From positions 1 to 6,057 of the forward strand of contig WAQR01000037.1 in NCBI GenBank assembly GCA_015520145.1: a DNA stretch of 6,057 nucleotides, given 5' to 3'. Positions 1 to 5,014 of the stretch are shown here, one piece after another. The DNA comes from Candidatus Hydrothermarchaeota archaeon. GTDB taxonomy: Archaea; Hydrothermarchaeota; Hydrothermarchaeia; Hydrothermarchaeales; WAQR01. Under the pieces are notes generated by a model, which saw only the letters and a list, made by a program, of their open reading frames with translations, was not told the DNA's origin and made no database searches. The position numbers and the translations under genes are program-made. Each line of letters opens with the position of its first letter. Position 1 is the first letter of the stretch.

Positions 1-703
1 CACTACTACTTAAATCTACACTTGTTACTTCGCAATTTTTTCTAATATCTACTCCTAGTTCTATTAATTTATTATAAAGACCTAGAGTAATAGACCCTAC
101 ACCTCTTTTTAATGTAAATGAATCCTTTGTGTCACTTGTTAACAACAGAAGCCCATAAAACGCAGATAATTCTTCGGGATCTATTAGTGTGAGAGCGGTT
201 ATAGAAGGCTGAATAAAGTACTCCAGTATGTCTTCATTAAGATTTTCTTTTGTCCAGTCAGCAATAGATATATTTTCAAATTTTCTTTCAGCATTTATAT
301 TCGTAAAAGTGAGGCTGATTGTTTTATCAATTTTTTCAAGTTTCTTAAACATTTTATAAATCTGCCATTTGTCGTGAAGACTTAGCTTCCTGAACTTCAG
401 TATTCCACGGAAATCCATGGTATAAAAGGAACCTTCAAGGTACAATGATGCACTAGGTTCTTTTAGTCGAACTAATTGATTTTCAAGGCCAAGTTCTCTA
501 ATCAAATTAAAGGTATGTTTATAGTTTTCTCCAAGTAATTGAGCACCGGCATCTACAAAATATCTCCCTTGTGAAAAGATCCTGGACCTCCCTCCGATAA
601 AACTACTTTTTTCAAATACTCTTACTTTATATCCTGACTTAGCAAGAGTATAAGCAGAAGTCAATCCACTGATACCCGCACCGATTATCGTAGCCTCTTT
701 CAA
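1..703 (-). CDS. FAD-dependent amine-oxidase-like oxidoreductase (C-terminus beyond the left edge)
   Basis: Seen: an open frame of 234 codons that leaves the window without a stop. It begins with a dinucleotide-binding Rossmann fold: GAGISGL at residues 8-14, an acidic residue at the end of the second strand (E31), then GGRSR at 37-41 and VDAGAQ at 50-55. Further on are PSITAL and DPEELSAFYG (about 166-184), and a GVGS-containing segment followed by ELGVEIRKN (about 201-223). This order is typical of the amine oxidase/protoporphyrinogen oxidase/phytoene desaturase superfamily, whose members bind FAD and usually run to about 420-500 residues, so roughly half is missing. I chose TTG at 703 because AGGTG lies 6 nt upstream; an in-frame GTG at 712 touches the previous stop and has no such site. 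The gene follows the reductase by 9 bp and is probably cotranscribed with it. Inferred: oxidation, isomerisation or hydration of a hydrophobic substrate. The substrate cannot be told from this half. Confidence 0.85.
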   Translation of the reverse strand, partial: MKEATIIGAGISGLTSAYTLAKSGYKVRVFEKSSFIGGRSRIFSQGRYFVDAGAQLLGENYKHTFNLIRELGLENQLVRLKEPSASLYLEGSFYTMDFRGILKFRKLSLHDKWQIYKMFKKLEKIDKTISLTFTNINAERKFENISIADWTKENLNEDILEYFIQPSITALTLIDPEELSAFYGLLLLTSDTKDSFTLKRGVGSITLGLYNKLIELGVDIRKNCEVTSVDLSSS

Positions 704-712
704 CAGTAACAC

Positions 713-1930
713 CTAAGAACATTTTAAGAGTTTAAATGGGATTTTCAGTATAAACAAAGCACTTCGGGGAAGATTTGATATGACAATCAAAGATAAACAT
801 AATAAACCTTTTATATATATTCGACTATGTAGAAATCTATCAACATCAATTCTCCCATCCAACTGATTAGTCATTTTTAAAACAAGATTCAAATCCTCAT
901 TATCAAGAGACTCAAAAATTCTTCTATAAAAATAAACAGACTTATTATCAAACCTCTTTCTTACTTCCATCTCATAATTTTCTAACAATGAGAGGTCATC
1001 CTTTGATATTGCATCTACACTGTACTTACCGGCATAATAACCGCTCACGATAGCCGGCATCATTCCATAACCCATAAAAGGATCGATCAGCCCCCCTGCA
1101 TTTCCCACAAAAATCAAATTCCCAGAAACATGTTCAGGGAGTCTAAAAATGCACCCATATCCCGAAAAAGAGCTATTCGATGATTTGATTTTATCTTGAA
1201 CTTCAGGATTTTTAGAAATAAATTCATCAAAATATGTTCTCACAGATCTTGTTAATCTACTCTCTTCTAGAACAATTGCAGCAGAAGAAAACCCTGAAAG
1301 TGATGTTACCATATAGAAGTACCCTCCTGGAGCCAGTTCCGCATCAAAATAAATCTCTGAGACGTCAGGGTTTACGAAATTAACTCCTGTAACTCCATAT
1401 CCAACTATCTTTTTTTTTATAATCTTTTTCTCCACGAATCGATGAAAGAACGAATTTCTTCCATCGGCAGCAATAATTATTTTTGGCTTTACAGTAGTTT
1501 CTTTTGCTTGATTTAAAATTACCACCCTTTCAAATTTATTTCGGTCTTTAATAACCTCTTTGACTGTAGAATTTATAAAAAGTTTACAGCCCTCTCCCAG
1601 AGCTTTATCAACCGTAGAGCATTCGAACGAATCTGCATCTGGACCTCTTTTAAAGTAGTACTCACCGATTTCCGAATATAGTGTAAAAGAGTTCCCATCT
1701 GGAGAATACCACCGTGATTTATGCACAAGATTTTCTGTCTTAAGTTTTAATTCATTAATAATCTCAGTAACTTCATCAGCAGGAGATGCATCAATTTTTG
1801 TTTTTGTGTGTTTTCCGATTCCACGATTCTTCTCTATAAGAACGGTATCCAAACCATTTTTTGCACAGTATAACGCAGCAACAGCCCCAGCAGGTCCTGC
1901 CCCTACTACTAAAACATCACACTCTATCAC
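713..1930 (-). CDS. Geranylgeranyl-reductase-family FAD-dependent oxidoreductase, divergent
   Basis: Seen, numbering from GTG 1930 (405 residues): FAD-binding GAGPAG at 10-15, E33 closing the second strand, ADGRNS at 155-160, APGGYFY at 200-206, GNAGGLIDPFMGYG at 276-289, and a hydrophobic C-terminal stretch (LCLSLIVISNLP and after) that could touch the membrane. Length and motif order match archaeal geranylgeranyl reductases, which saturate the isoprenoid chains of ether lipids or related prenyl groups. Odd: the Cys-containing stretch that normally follows the first FAD strand (of the type CAEG/CGG) is replaced by a Cys-free KTKIDASPAD (43-52), so this is probably a paralogue with another substrate. 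Start: GTG 1930 gives the usual short N-terminus (MIECDVLVVGAGPAG) and overlaps the stop of an upstream mini-ORF as GTGA. GTG 1951 is also in frame and would add 7 residues; the nearby GGAGGT lies 26 nt from it, too far to serve it. First gene of a two-gene unit. Family sure, substrate not. Confidence 0.87.
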   Translation of the reverse strand: MIECDVLVVGAGPAGAVAALYCAKNGLDTVLIEKNRGIGKHTKTKIDASPADEVTEIINELKLKTENLVHKSRWYSPDGNSFTLYSEIGEYYFKRGPDADSFECSTVDKALGEGCKLFINSTVKEVIKDRNKFERVVILNQAKETTVKPKIIIAADGRNSFFHRFVEKKIIKKKIVGYGVTGVNFVNPDVSEIYFDAELAPGGYFYMVTSLSGFSSAAIVLEESRLTRSVRTYFDEFISKNPEVQDKIKSSNSSFSGYGCIFRLPEHVSGNLIFVGNAGGLIDPFMGYGMMPAIVSGYYAGKYSVDAISKDDLSLLENYEMEVRKRFDNKSVYFYRRIFESLDNEDLNLVLKMTNQLDGRIDVDRFLHSRIYIKGLLCLSLIVISNLPRSALFILKIPFKLLKCS

Positions 1931-2030
1931 ACCATCCACCCCATCAAACACACTTTCTGTTTCACCAAAAATTACCTACCTCCATATTCATCCAACAGAA
2001 ATTTCGTGCATCTGCTTAATAAAACTAACG
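1927..2030 (-). promoter_or_regulatory. Promoter, Shine-Dalgarno and mini-ORF leader of the flavoprotein pair
   Basis: On the minus strand a TATA-like TTTTATTAA lies at 2026-2017, which would place a transcript start near 1995. A strong Shine-Dalgarno GGAGGT sits at 1983-1978. It is well spaced for TTG 1968 or GTG 1965, which opens a 12-codon frame (VKQKVCLMGWMV) ending in TGA at 1929-1927. That TGA overlaps the GTG at 1930 as GTGA, an arrangement typical of translational coupling. Whether the peptide is made is not known; the TATA call is moderate. Confidence 0.4.
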
Positions 2031-2057
2031 ATTCTGCCTGCTACTCCACAATACCAT

Positions 2058-2090
2058 CCTCAACTCACCAAAGCTTTTATACATTCTAGA
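2058..2090 (+). promoter_or_regulatory. Orphaned archaeal promoter of the decayed PIN gene (copy A)
   Basis: A BRE-like CCAAAG followed by CTTTTATACAT reads as an archaeal BRE/TATA element. The segment matches 4084-4116, the promoter of the intact PIN gene, at 32 of 33 positions. Downstream of it the normal start codon and first 53 or so codons are gone, so it now faces a pseudogene. Confidence 0.7.
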
Positions 2091-2305
2091 ATATCTGTTC
2101 ACGTACTTGGAGAAACATTAATGATTGTATCATCGGCGAAATAAGTCATATCGACAGAACAATTGAACCCGCTGATGCCCTCCATATTGCAACCGCAATA
2201 GAAGATAATGCAAAAATTTTTGTCACATTTGACGAAAATCTGATAAATAACCATCTCATTCAAAAAAAATTCAGCTTGAAAATAAGGCACCCTTCTATGC
2301 TTTGA
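2090..2305 (+). pseudogene. Decayed PIN-domain ribonuclease gene (copy A)
   Basis: Seen: the promoter runs straight into ISVHVLGE (2091-2114), matching ISVPVLGE of the intact PIN protein at 4136-4621 (its residues 54-61, including the second acidic active-site residue). Two extra bases (AC, 2115-2116) then shift the frame. The new frame reads INDCII, against IDKGII in the intact protein. About 35 codons are then missing, and the sequence resumes with EISHIDRTIEPADALHIA and FVTFDENLI, carrying the last two acidic positions, to a TGA at 2303-2305. The N-terminal part with the first catalytic Asp is absent. So three lesions can be seen: a 5' deletion, a frameshift and an internal deletion. Protein identity to the intact copy is only moderate, so this was a diverged paralogue and not a recent duplicate. 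Its 3' end overlaps the small minus-strand gene by 11 bp, as in the intact cassette. No function expected as a nuclease. Confidence 0.85.
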
Positions 2306-2444
2306 GGAGATCTGCCCTCAGCTTTTTTAATAATTCCACTGAACTCCCTCTAAACTTTATAGCCCCTTTGACTTTCCGATACTTAGCTTCCAACTCAGGT
2401 TCATCAAATTTGACTGTCTTTGGTATCCGATTCACAGGATTCAT
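2295..2444 (-). CDS. Putative antitoxin-like small protein, copy A (49 aa)
   Basis: Seen: ATG 2444 to TAG 2295. The first 19 residues, MNPVNRIPKTVKFDEPELE, are identical to those of the small protein at 4599-4763. The C-terminal parts differ but align around FRGSSVELL against YRGISAVEFL. Conserved protein with diverged DNA in that half argues that both frames are real genes. The alternation KTVKFDEPELE with following helix could be a ribbon-helix-helix-type DNA-binding start, but I do not recognise the family firmly. A TATA box at 2472-2466 lies about 25 bp from the ATG, so the transcript is probably leaderless. It faces the PIN pseudogene tail to tail, so it may now be an antitoxin without its own toxin. 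Antitoxin role is inferred only from size, pairing with a PIN gene and duplication together with it. Confidence 0.65.
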   Translation of the reverse strand: MNPVNRIPKTVKFDEPELEAKYRKVKGAIKFRGSSVELLKKLRADLLKA

Positions 2445-2510
2445 AATCCATCACATAATCTTAACATATAAATAATTTCCTGGTATCTCAACAGTCAGAT
2501 TCAGCAGTCC
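2387..2510. repeat. 124-bp direct repeat, first copy
   Basis: Matches 4706-4829 in the same orientation with a single mismatch (T at 2484, C at 4803). It covers the upstream region, TATA box and first 20 codons of the small minus-strand gene, and similarity drops sharply at both ends. A shorter, decayed version of the upstream half lies at 3908-3951. Confidence 0.95.
2445..2510 (-). promoter_or_regulatory. Promoter and possible operator of small gene copy A
   Basis: On the minus strand the TATA-like TTTATAT lies at 2472-2466, preceded by GGAAATTA. Between it and the ATG is GATTATG twice with a 12-bp period (2460-2454 and 2448-2442, the second including the start codon). Further upstream GACTG occurs twice 13 bp apart. 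Short tandem sites of this kind suit an autoregulating small DNA-binding protein, which is inference. Confidence 0.5.
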
Positions 2511-2533
2511 AGTAACTTTTTAATATAAATACA

Positions 2534-3784
2534 TTATCCCATCAAGAATCTCCACGCTGGAACAAACCTCACCTCTATTCCATTAAGTTCTACCTCACCT
2601 TCCCTCTCCTTTGTAATCACAAGCAGTTTTTTCATCTTCAGTTTTCTCGTAACATCAAGAGCATCTTTTATTTCCGGGTCATTGCGATATTTCACCTCAA
2701 TCACCTGCTCACCATCCACGAAATCCACCTCGTAGTATTCCCTGAAAAAGAAACGCGCACCTATGTGCAGGCATACGAGATTCTCTATCAACTTCGGGGC
2801 AGCCTTTATGAATTCAGTCTCAAAATCGAAGAACACCGCAGCAATTGCCGGAGTCGATAAATAGGCTTTCTTCAGTTTTCTTGACCTTGCAATCGCACTC
2901 CCGCGATAGTTGTAAACACGTTTTATCAAAAACGCCATCTCCAGGTAACGCACGTACTTCGACGCGGTCTGGTAGGTTATGCCAAACGATGACGCAAACG
3001 TTTTATAATTTATAAGCATCCCGGGACTTTGCGATATCACATCAAGCATGCCCTTCAATATTTCGGGTTCTCTTACGTCATAGACCTTGGGTATGTCATA
3101 AAATATTATCTTATCCACAACACTTGATACATACATCTTTATCTTTTCAAAATCAGTCTCACCCAGAATCTCAGGAAAGCTGCCGCCGACCATATACCGG
3201 TTAAGCTCTCTTTTTATAGTGCCGGACTGTATCAGGGGGTCTTTTACTTCAATCCCTCTCATATACAGATACTCGCCAAAGCTGAGCGGCGTTATCTCAA
3301 ATTCGTATATCCTGCCAGATAGACTTTCTTTTGCTCTTTTTAGCAGGACGCTTGAAGACCCGCTAACAAAGAATTTTATGTCCCTATTCATGTCATAGTA
3401 CCTTTTAAGGTACACCTGCCAGTCTTTTACATGGTTTATCTCATCAAAGAAGATATACACGTCTTTAAGCTCTCTTTTGAGTATCTGTTCCTCGTATATT
3501 TCAAGGACTTCTTCAATAATGTCCTCACCTCTTGCCGATATCTCATCAAAAGAGAAGTAGAGGATATTTTTTCGTTCCTTCTCCTTCAAAAGCAGTTCTA
3601 TGAATTGATGCATCAGGATAGTCTTGCCAACGCGCCGCATGCCGATAAGTGATATTATCTGCTTTTCTCCTAGGTATTTCAAGATATTATTGAAAACCAG
3701 CCTCTTTTTAAATCCCGCTATCCCCTCGATCTGCCCGGTTTCCCAAAAGGGGTTCTGTTTTATTATCCTGTCAAGGAGGTCCAT
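2534..3784 (-). CDS. AAA-type ATPase with DUF4143 / nuclease-like C-terminal region
   Basis: Seen, 416 residues: Walker A GMRRVGKT at 48-55, Walker B VYIFFDEI at 109-116, a sensor-like FVSGSS at 139-144, SGR at 156-158, GGSFPE at 200-205, a winged-helix-like stretch around 255-292 (SFGITYQTASKYVRYLE), then a C-terminal region with E334, YEVDF at 351-355 and EVKY at 363-366. Those last residues have the D...ExK spacing of PD-(D/E)XK nuclease folds. This is the layout of the large prokaryotic ATPase family annotated AAA_14 plus DUF4143, common and multi-copy in archaea; its cellular role is not established. Length is normal and the gene looks intact. Start ATG 3784 has no Shine-Dalgarno sequence but a TATA box 25 bp upstream. 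It lies between decayed cassette copies A and C, on the strand opposite to the PIN genes. The last two codons overlap an AT-rich segment that recurs at 4037-4071. Confidence 0.92.
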   Translation of the reverse strand: MDLLDRIIKQNPFWETGQIEGIAGFKKRLVFNNILKYLGEKQIISLIGMRRVGKTILMHQFIELLLKEKERKNILYFSFDEISARGEDIIEEVLEIYEEQILKRELKDVYIFFDEINHVKDWQVYLKRYYDMNRDIKFFVSGSSSVLLKRAKESLSGRIYEFEITPLSFGEYLYMRGIEVKDPLIQSGTIKRELNRYMVGGSFPEILGETDFEKIKMYVSSVVDKIIFYDIPKVYDVREPEILKGMLDVISQSPGMLINYKTFASSFGITYQTASKYVRYLEMAFLIKRVYNYRGSAIARSRKLKKAYLSTPAIAAVFFDFETEFIKAAPKLIENLVCLHIGARFFFREYYEVDFVDGEQVIEVKYRNDPEIKDALDVTRKLKMKKLLVITKEREGEVELNGIEVRFVPAWRFLMG

Positions 3785-3825
3785 ACAGCTAAATATATTT
3801 TTAACTTTATAAATATTATTGTTAA
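3785..3825 (-). promoter_or_regulatory. TATA promoter of the ATPase gene, probably leaderless
   Basis: TTTATAAA at 3813-3806 (minus strand) is centred about 25 bp before the ATG, so transcription should begin at or next to the start codon. No ribosome binding site is present, in agreement. The surrounding 3785-3880 is very AT-rich. Confidence 0.6.
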
Positions 3826-3878
3826 TATATTTTTCCTATTTATATTAACTGTAATTAATGCTAATATTTATTAATGCC

Positions 3879-3951
3879 AATATCTGTCCGTATCCGGAGA
3901 AACATTAATAAATAATTTCCTTGTTATCTCAACAGCCAGATTCGGCAATCA
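3879..3951. pseudogene. Relic of a third PIN/small-protein cassette (copy C)
   Basis: Bases 3879-3909 match the PIN pseudogene at 2090-2122: AATATCTGT at one end and GGAGAAACATTAAT at the other, with a few changes and a 2-base length difference between. Directly joined, 3908-3951 matches the region upstream of the small minus-strand genes (ATAAATAATTTCC, then ATCTCAACAG and CAGATTC) with several substitutions. The order, PIN fragment on plus and small-gene promoter on minus, is that of the intact cassette with everything between removed. The rest of the gene-free stretch 3785-4135 holds the ATPase promoter, a pyrimidine-rich tract (about 3955-4015), AT-rich repeats and the PIN promoter. Confidence 0.7.
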
Positions 3952-4030
3952 GATCCCCCTGCCTCTCTTCTTTTCCACCTCCTCTCACTCGCTGCCACGA
4001 CCTCACCCACAAATTTCAATCGACGTCTTA

Positions 4031-4071
4031 GAATATAACTTTTGAATATATTTTGAATATAAATACATTAT
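4031..4071. repeat. AT-rich tandem repeat, partly shared with 2514-2537
   Basis: An 11-bp unit, TTTTGAATATA, occurs twice in tandem (4040-4050 and 4051-4061), and GAATATA occurs once more at 4031-4037. The block ends in AATATAAATACATTAT, which recurs at 2522-2537 next to cassette copy A. The earlier site looks like this one with one 11-bp unit lost. The shared text suggests the segment belongs to the duplicated cassette. Confidence 0.7.
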
Positions 4072-4083
4072 GTTACCATAAAA

Positions 4084-4116
4084 CCTCAACTCACCAAAGC
4101 TTTTATACATTCCAGA
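4084..4116 (+). promoter_or_regulatory. Promoter of the intact PIN gene
   Basis: CCAAAG then CTTTTATACAT (TATA core 4101-4108) lies about 30 bp before ATG 4136, so the leader should be only a few bases. No Shine-Dalgarno sequence precedes the ATG (CTTTCCACC). The element is 32/33 identical to 2058-2090. Confidence 0.65.
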
Positions 4117-4135
4117 GCATGATACCCTTTCCACC

Positions 4136-4621
4136 ATGAAAAAAAAGACACAAAAGCGATTAAAACAAAAATGGGAGAACCTTCCCCTGCATCATATTGA
4201 TGCTTCCGTTATCCTCGAGATATTATTGAGAGGGGCATACGAGAAAGAATGCAAACATTACCTTAATAAAGTCGGTCTTAATTTCCGCGGTACTATCTCT
4301 GTGCCCGTGCTTGGTGAAATCGACAAAGGTATTATATTAAAAATTGGAGATATGGTTGGAAGGGAAATATCCAGAACCTTTGTAGACAGGTTAATAGTGA
4401 CAAAGAAAATCAGGCTGTACTCATCTACTTTCGGTGCATATGAAATTTCATTAAAAATTCGAGAAATGAATACCTTTGTAAAACCAATGGACGCCCTGCA
4501 TGTTGCATGTGCAATTAAAGACCGCGCAAAAACATTTGTAACCCTGGATAATGAGTTATTGAAAACCAACGAAATCGAAAAGAGATATAAAATTAAGATT
4601 AAACACCCGCAGCAACTTTAG
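4136..4621 (+). CDS. PIN-domain protein, putative toxin ribonuclease (copy B, intact)
   Basis: Seen, 161 residues: a basic N-terminus (MKKKTQKRLKQK), then a PIN fold with all four expected acidic residues. These are D22 in HIDASVILE, E61 in PVLGEIDKG, D119 in KPMDALHVACA and D138 in FVTLDNELL. PIN proteins with this set are Mg2+-dependent endoribonucleases, most often VapC-type toxins cutting tRNA or rRNA. The length is slightly more than a usual VapC (about 130-140) because of the basic extension. Context is unusual: no antitoxin gene lies upstream on the same strand. Instead a 54-residue gene on the opposite strand overlaps its 3' end by 23 bp. A decayed relative lies at 2090-2305. Toxin role is inferred; the fold and the intact active site are well supported. 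Confidence 0.87.
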   Translation: MKKKTQKRLKQKWENLPLHHIDASVILEILLRGAYEKECKHYLNKVGLNFRGTISVPVLGEIDKGIILKIGDMVGREISRTFVDRLIVTKKIRLYSSTFGAYEISLKIREMNTFVKPMDALHVACAIKDRAKTFVTLDNELLKTNEIEKRYKIKIKHPQQL

Positions 4622-4763
4622 ATTCTCTGCGGACATCGTTCAAAAATTCTACAGCACTAATTCCCCTGTAATTTTTAAAAACTTCCTGTGCCTTGCACAA
4701 AAGCTCTTCCAACTCAGGTTCATCAAATTTGACTGTCTTTGGTATCCGATTCACAGGATTCAT
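4599..4763 (-). CDS. Putative antitoxin-like small protein, copy B (54 aa)
   Basis: Seen: ATG 4763 to TAA 4599. The N-terminal 19 residues are identical to the copy at 2295-2444; after that comes a helix-rich part (ELLCKAQEVFK), then YRGISAVEFLNDVRRES. A TATA box (4791-4785, minus strand) sits about 25 bp before the ATG, so the message is probably leaderless. The frame runs antisense through the last seven codons of the PIN gene. Small size, charged composition, a facing PIN gene and duplication as a unit suggest an antitoxin that binds DNA with its N-terminus and the toxin with its C-terminus, as many type II antitoxins do. I cannot name its family. It is too short for most gene callers and may be unannotated. 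Confidence 0.68.
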   Translation of the reverse strand: MNPVNRIPKTVKFDEPELEELLCKAQEVFKNYRGISAVEFLNDVRRESKVAAGV

Positions 4764-4829
4764 AATCCATCACATAATCTTAACATATAAATAATTTCCT
4801 GGCATCTCAACAGTCAGATTCAGCAGTCC
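4706..4829. repeat. 124-bp direct repeat, second copy
   Basis: Same orientation as 2387-2510, one mismatch, 2319 bp apart. It spans the start of the small gene and its upstream region. Immediately to the right lies the nop5 TATA box. Confidence 0.95.
4764..4829 (-). promoter_or_regulatory. Promoter and possible operator of small gene copy B
   Basis: TTTATAT at 4791-4785 on the minus strand, GATTATG twice with a 12-bp period (4779-4773 and 4767-4761), and GACTG twice 13 bp apart (4828-4824 and 4815-4811). All are preserved exactly as in copy A. It is divergent to the nop5 promoter, about 55 bp between the two TATA boxes. Confidence 0.5.
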
Positions 4830-4835
4830 TATAAC

Positions 4836-4850
4836 TTAACATATATAAAA
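4836..4850 (+). promoter_or_regulatory. TATA box of nop5
   Basis: TATATAAAA at 4842-4850 preceded by TTAACA. Transcription should begin about 25 bp on, near 4871, which is where the leader hairpin starts. No better TATA lies closer to the nop5 start, so a leader of about 145 nt is expected, unlike the leaderless cassette genes. Confidence 0.55.
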
Positions 4851-4871
4851 TCTGGTAATTCCCACAAGAGG

Positions 4872-4966
4872 CTAAAAGCCGGGAAGACTTCTGATTAGAC
4901 TCCTCCTGGCTTTTAGACGAACTTATGACCATCCGAAGAAACTGTTTTAACAGGTCATACTTCTGA
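4872..4966 (+). promoter_or_regulatory. Structured 5' leader of nop5 (two inverted repeats)
   Basis: Hairpin 1 (4872-4916): arm CTAAAAGCCGGGAAGA pairs with TCCTCCTGGCTTTTAG, 15 of 16 positions including one G-U. The 13-nt loop can form three more pairs (TCT with AGA). Hairpin 2: TATGACC (4924-4930) pairs with GGTCATA (4953-4959), enclosing or competing with CTGTTTTAACAG (4942-4953). ACTTCTGA occurs in loop 1 (4887-4894) and again right after hairpin 2 (4959-4966). No terminator-like T-run follows, so a regulatory leader or a small RNA is more likely than a terminator. It does not match a tRNA or a clear box C/D or H/ACA RNA. Confidence 0.5.
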
Positions 4967-5014
4967 CTAAAATAACCAAAATCTTTTTCTACTCTGTAAG
5001 ACTAAAAGGTTAAA

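Noticed and set aside
713..715. The two flavoprotein genes are in the same frame, separated only by a TAG, so read-through (for example as pyrrolysine) would fuse them.
   Set aside because: The downstream gene has its own well-spaced AGGTG and TTG start. TAG also ends the PIN gene and small gene A, so it is used as an ordinary stop. Same-frame spacing arises by chance one time in three.
1806..2144. 112-codon open frame on the plus strand.
   Set aside because: Mostly antisense to the N-terminal region of the reductase, with no recognisable domain. Its last codons are just the ISVHVLGE piece of the PIN pseudogene.
3950..4062. Lysine/arginine-rich minus-strand frame across the pyrimidine-rich tract, with GEVVAASERRWKRRE.
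   Set aside because: No ATG or GTG at a sensible place, and the composition follows from the purine-rich strand. No relative recognised.
4258..4569. 103-codon minus-strand frame inside the PIN gene.
   Set aside because: Antisense to a PIN gene with a complete active site; no start signals and no domain.
2387..4829. CRISPR-like or insertion-sequence repeats.
   Set aside because: Only two full copies, 124 bp long and containing gene starts. No regular spacers, no transposase and no terminal inverted repeats were seen.
4872..4970. Possible box C/D guide RNA, because CTGA occurs twice.
   Set aside because: No acceptable box C (TGATGA); the nearest is ATGACCA. No terminal stem brings a C and a D box together.
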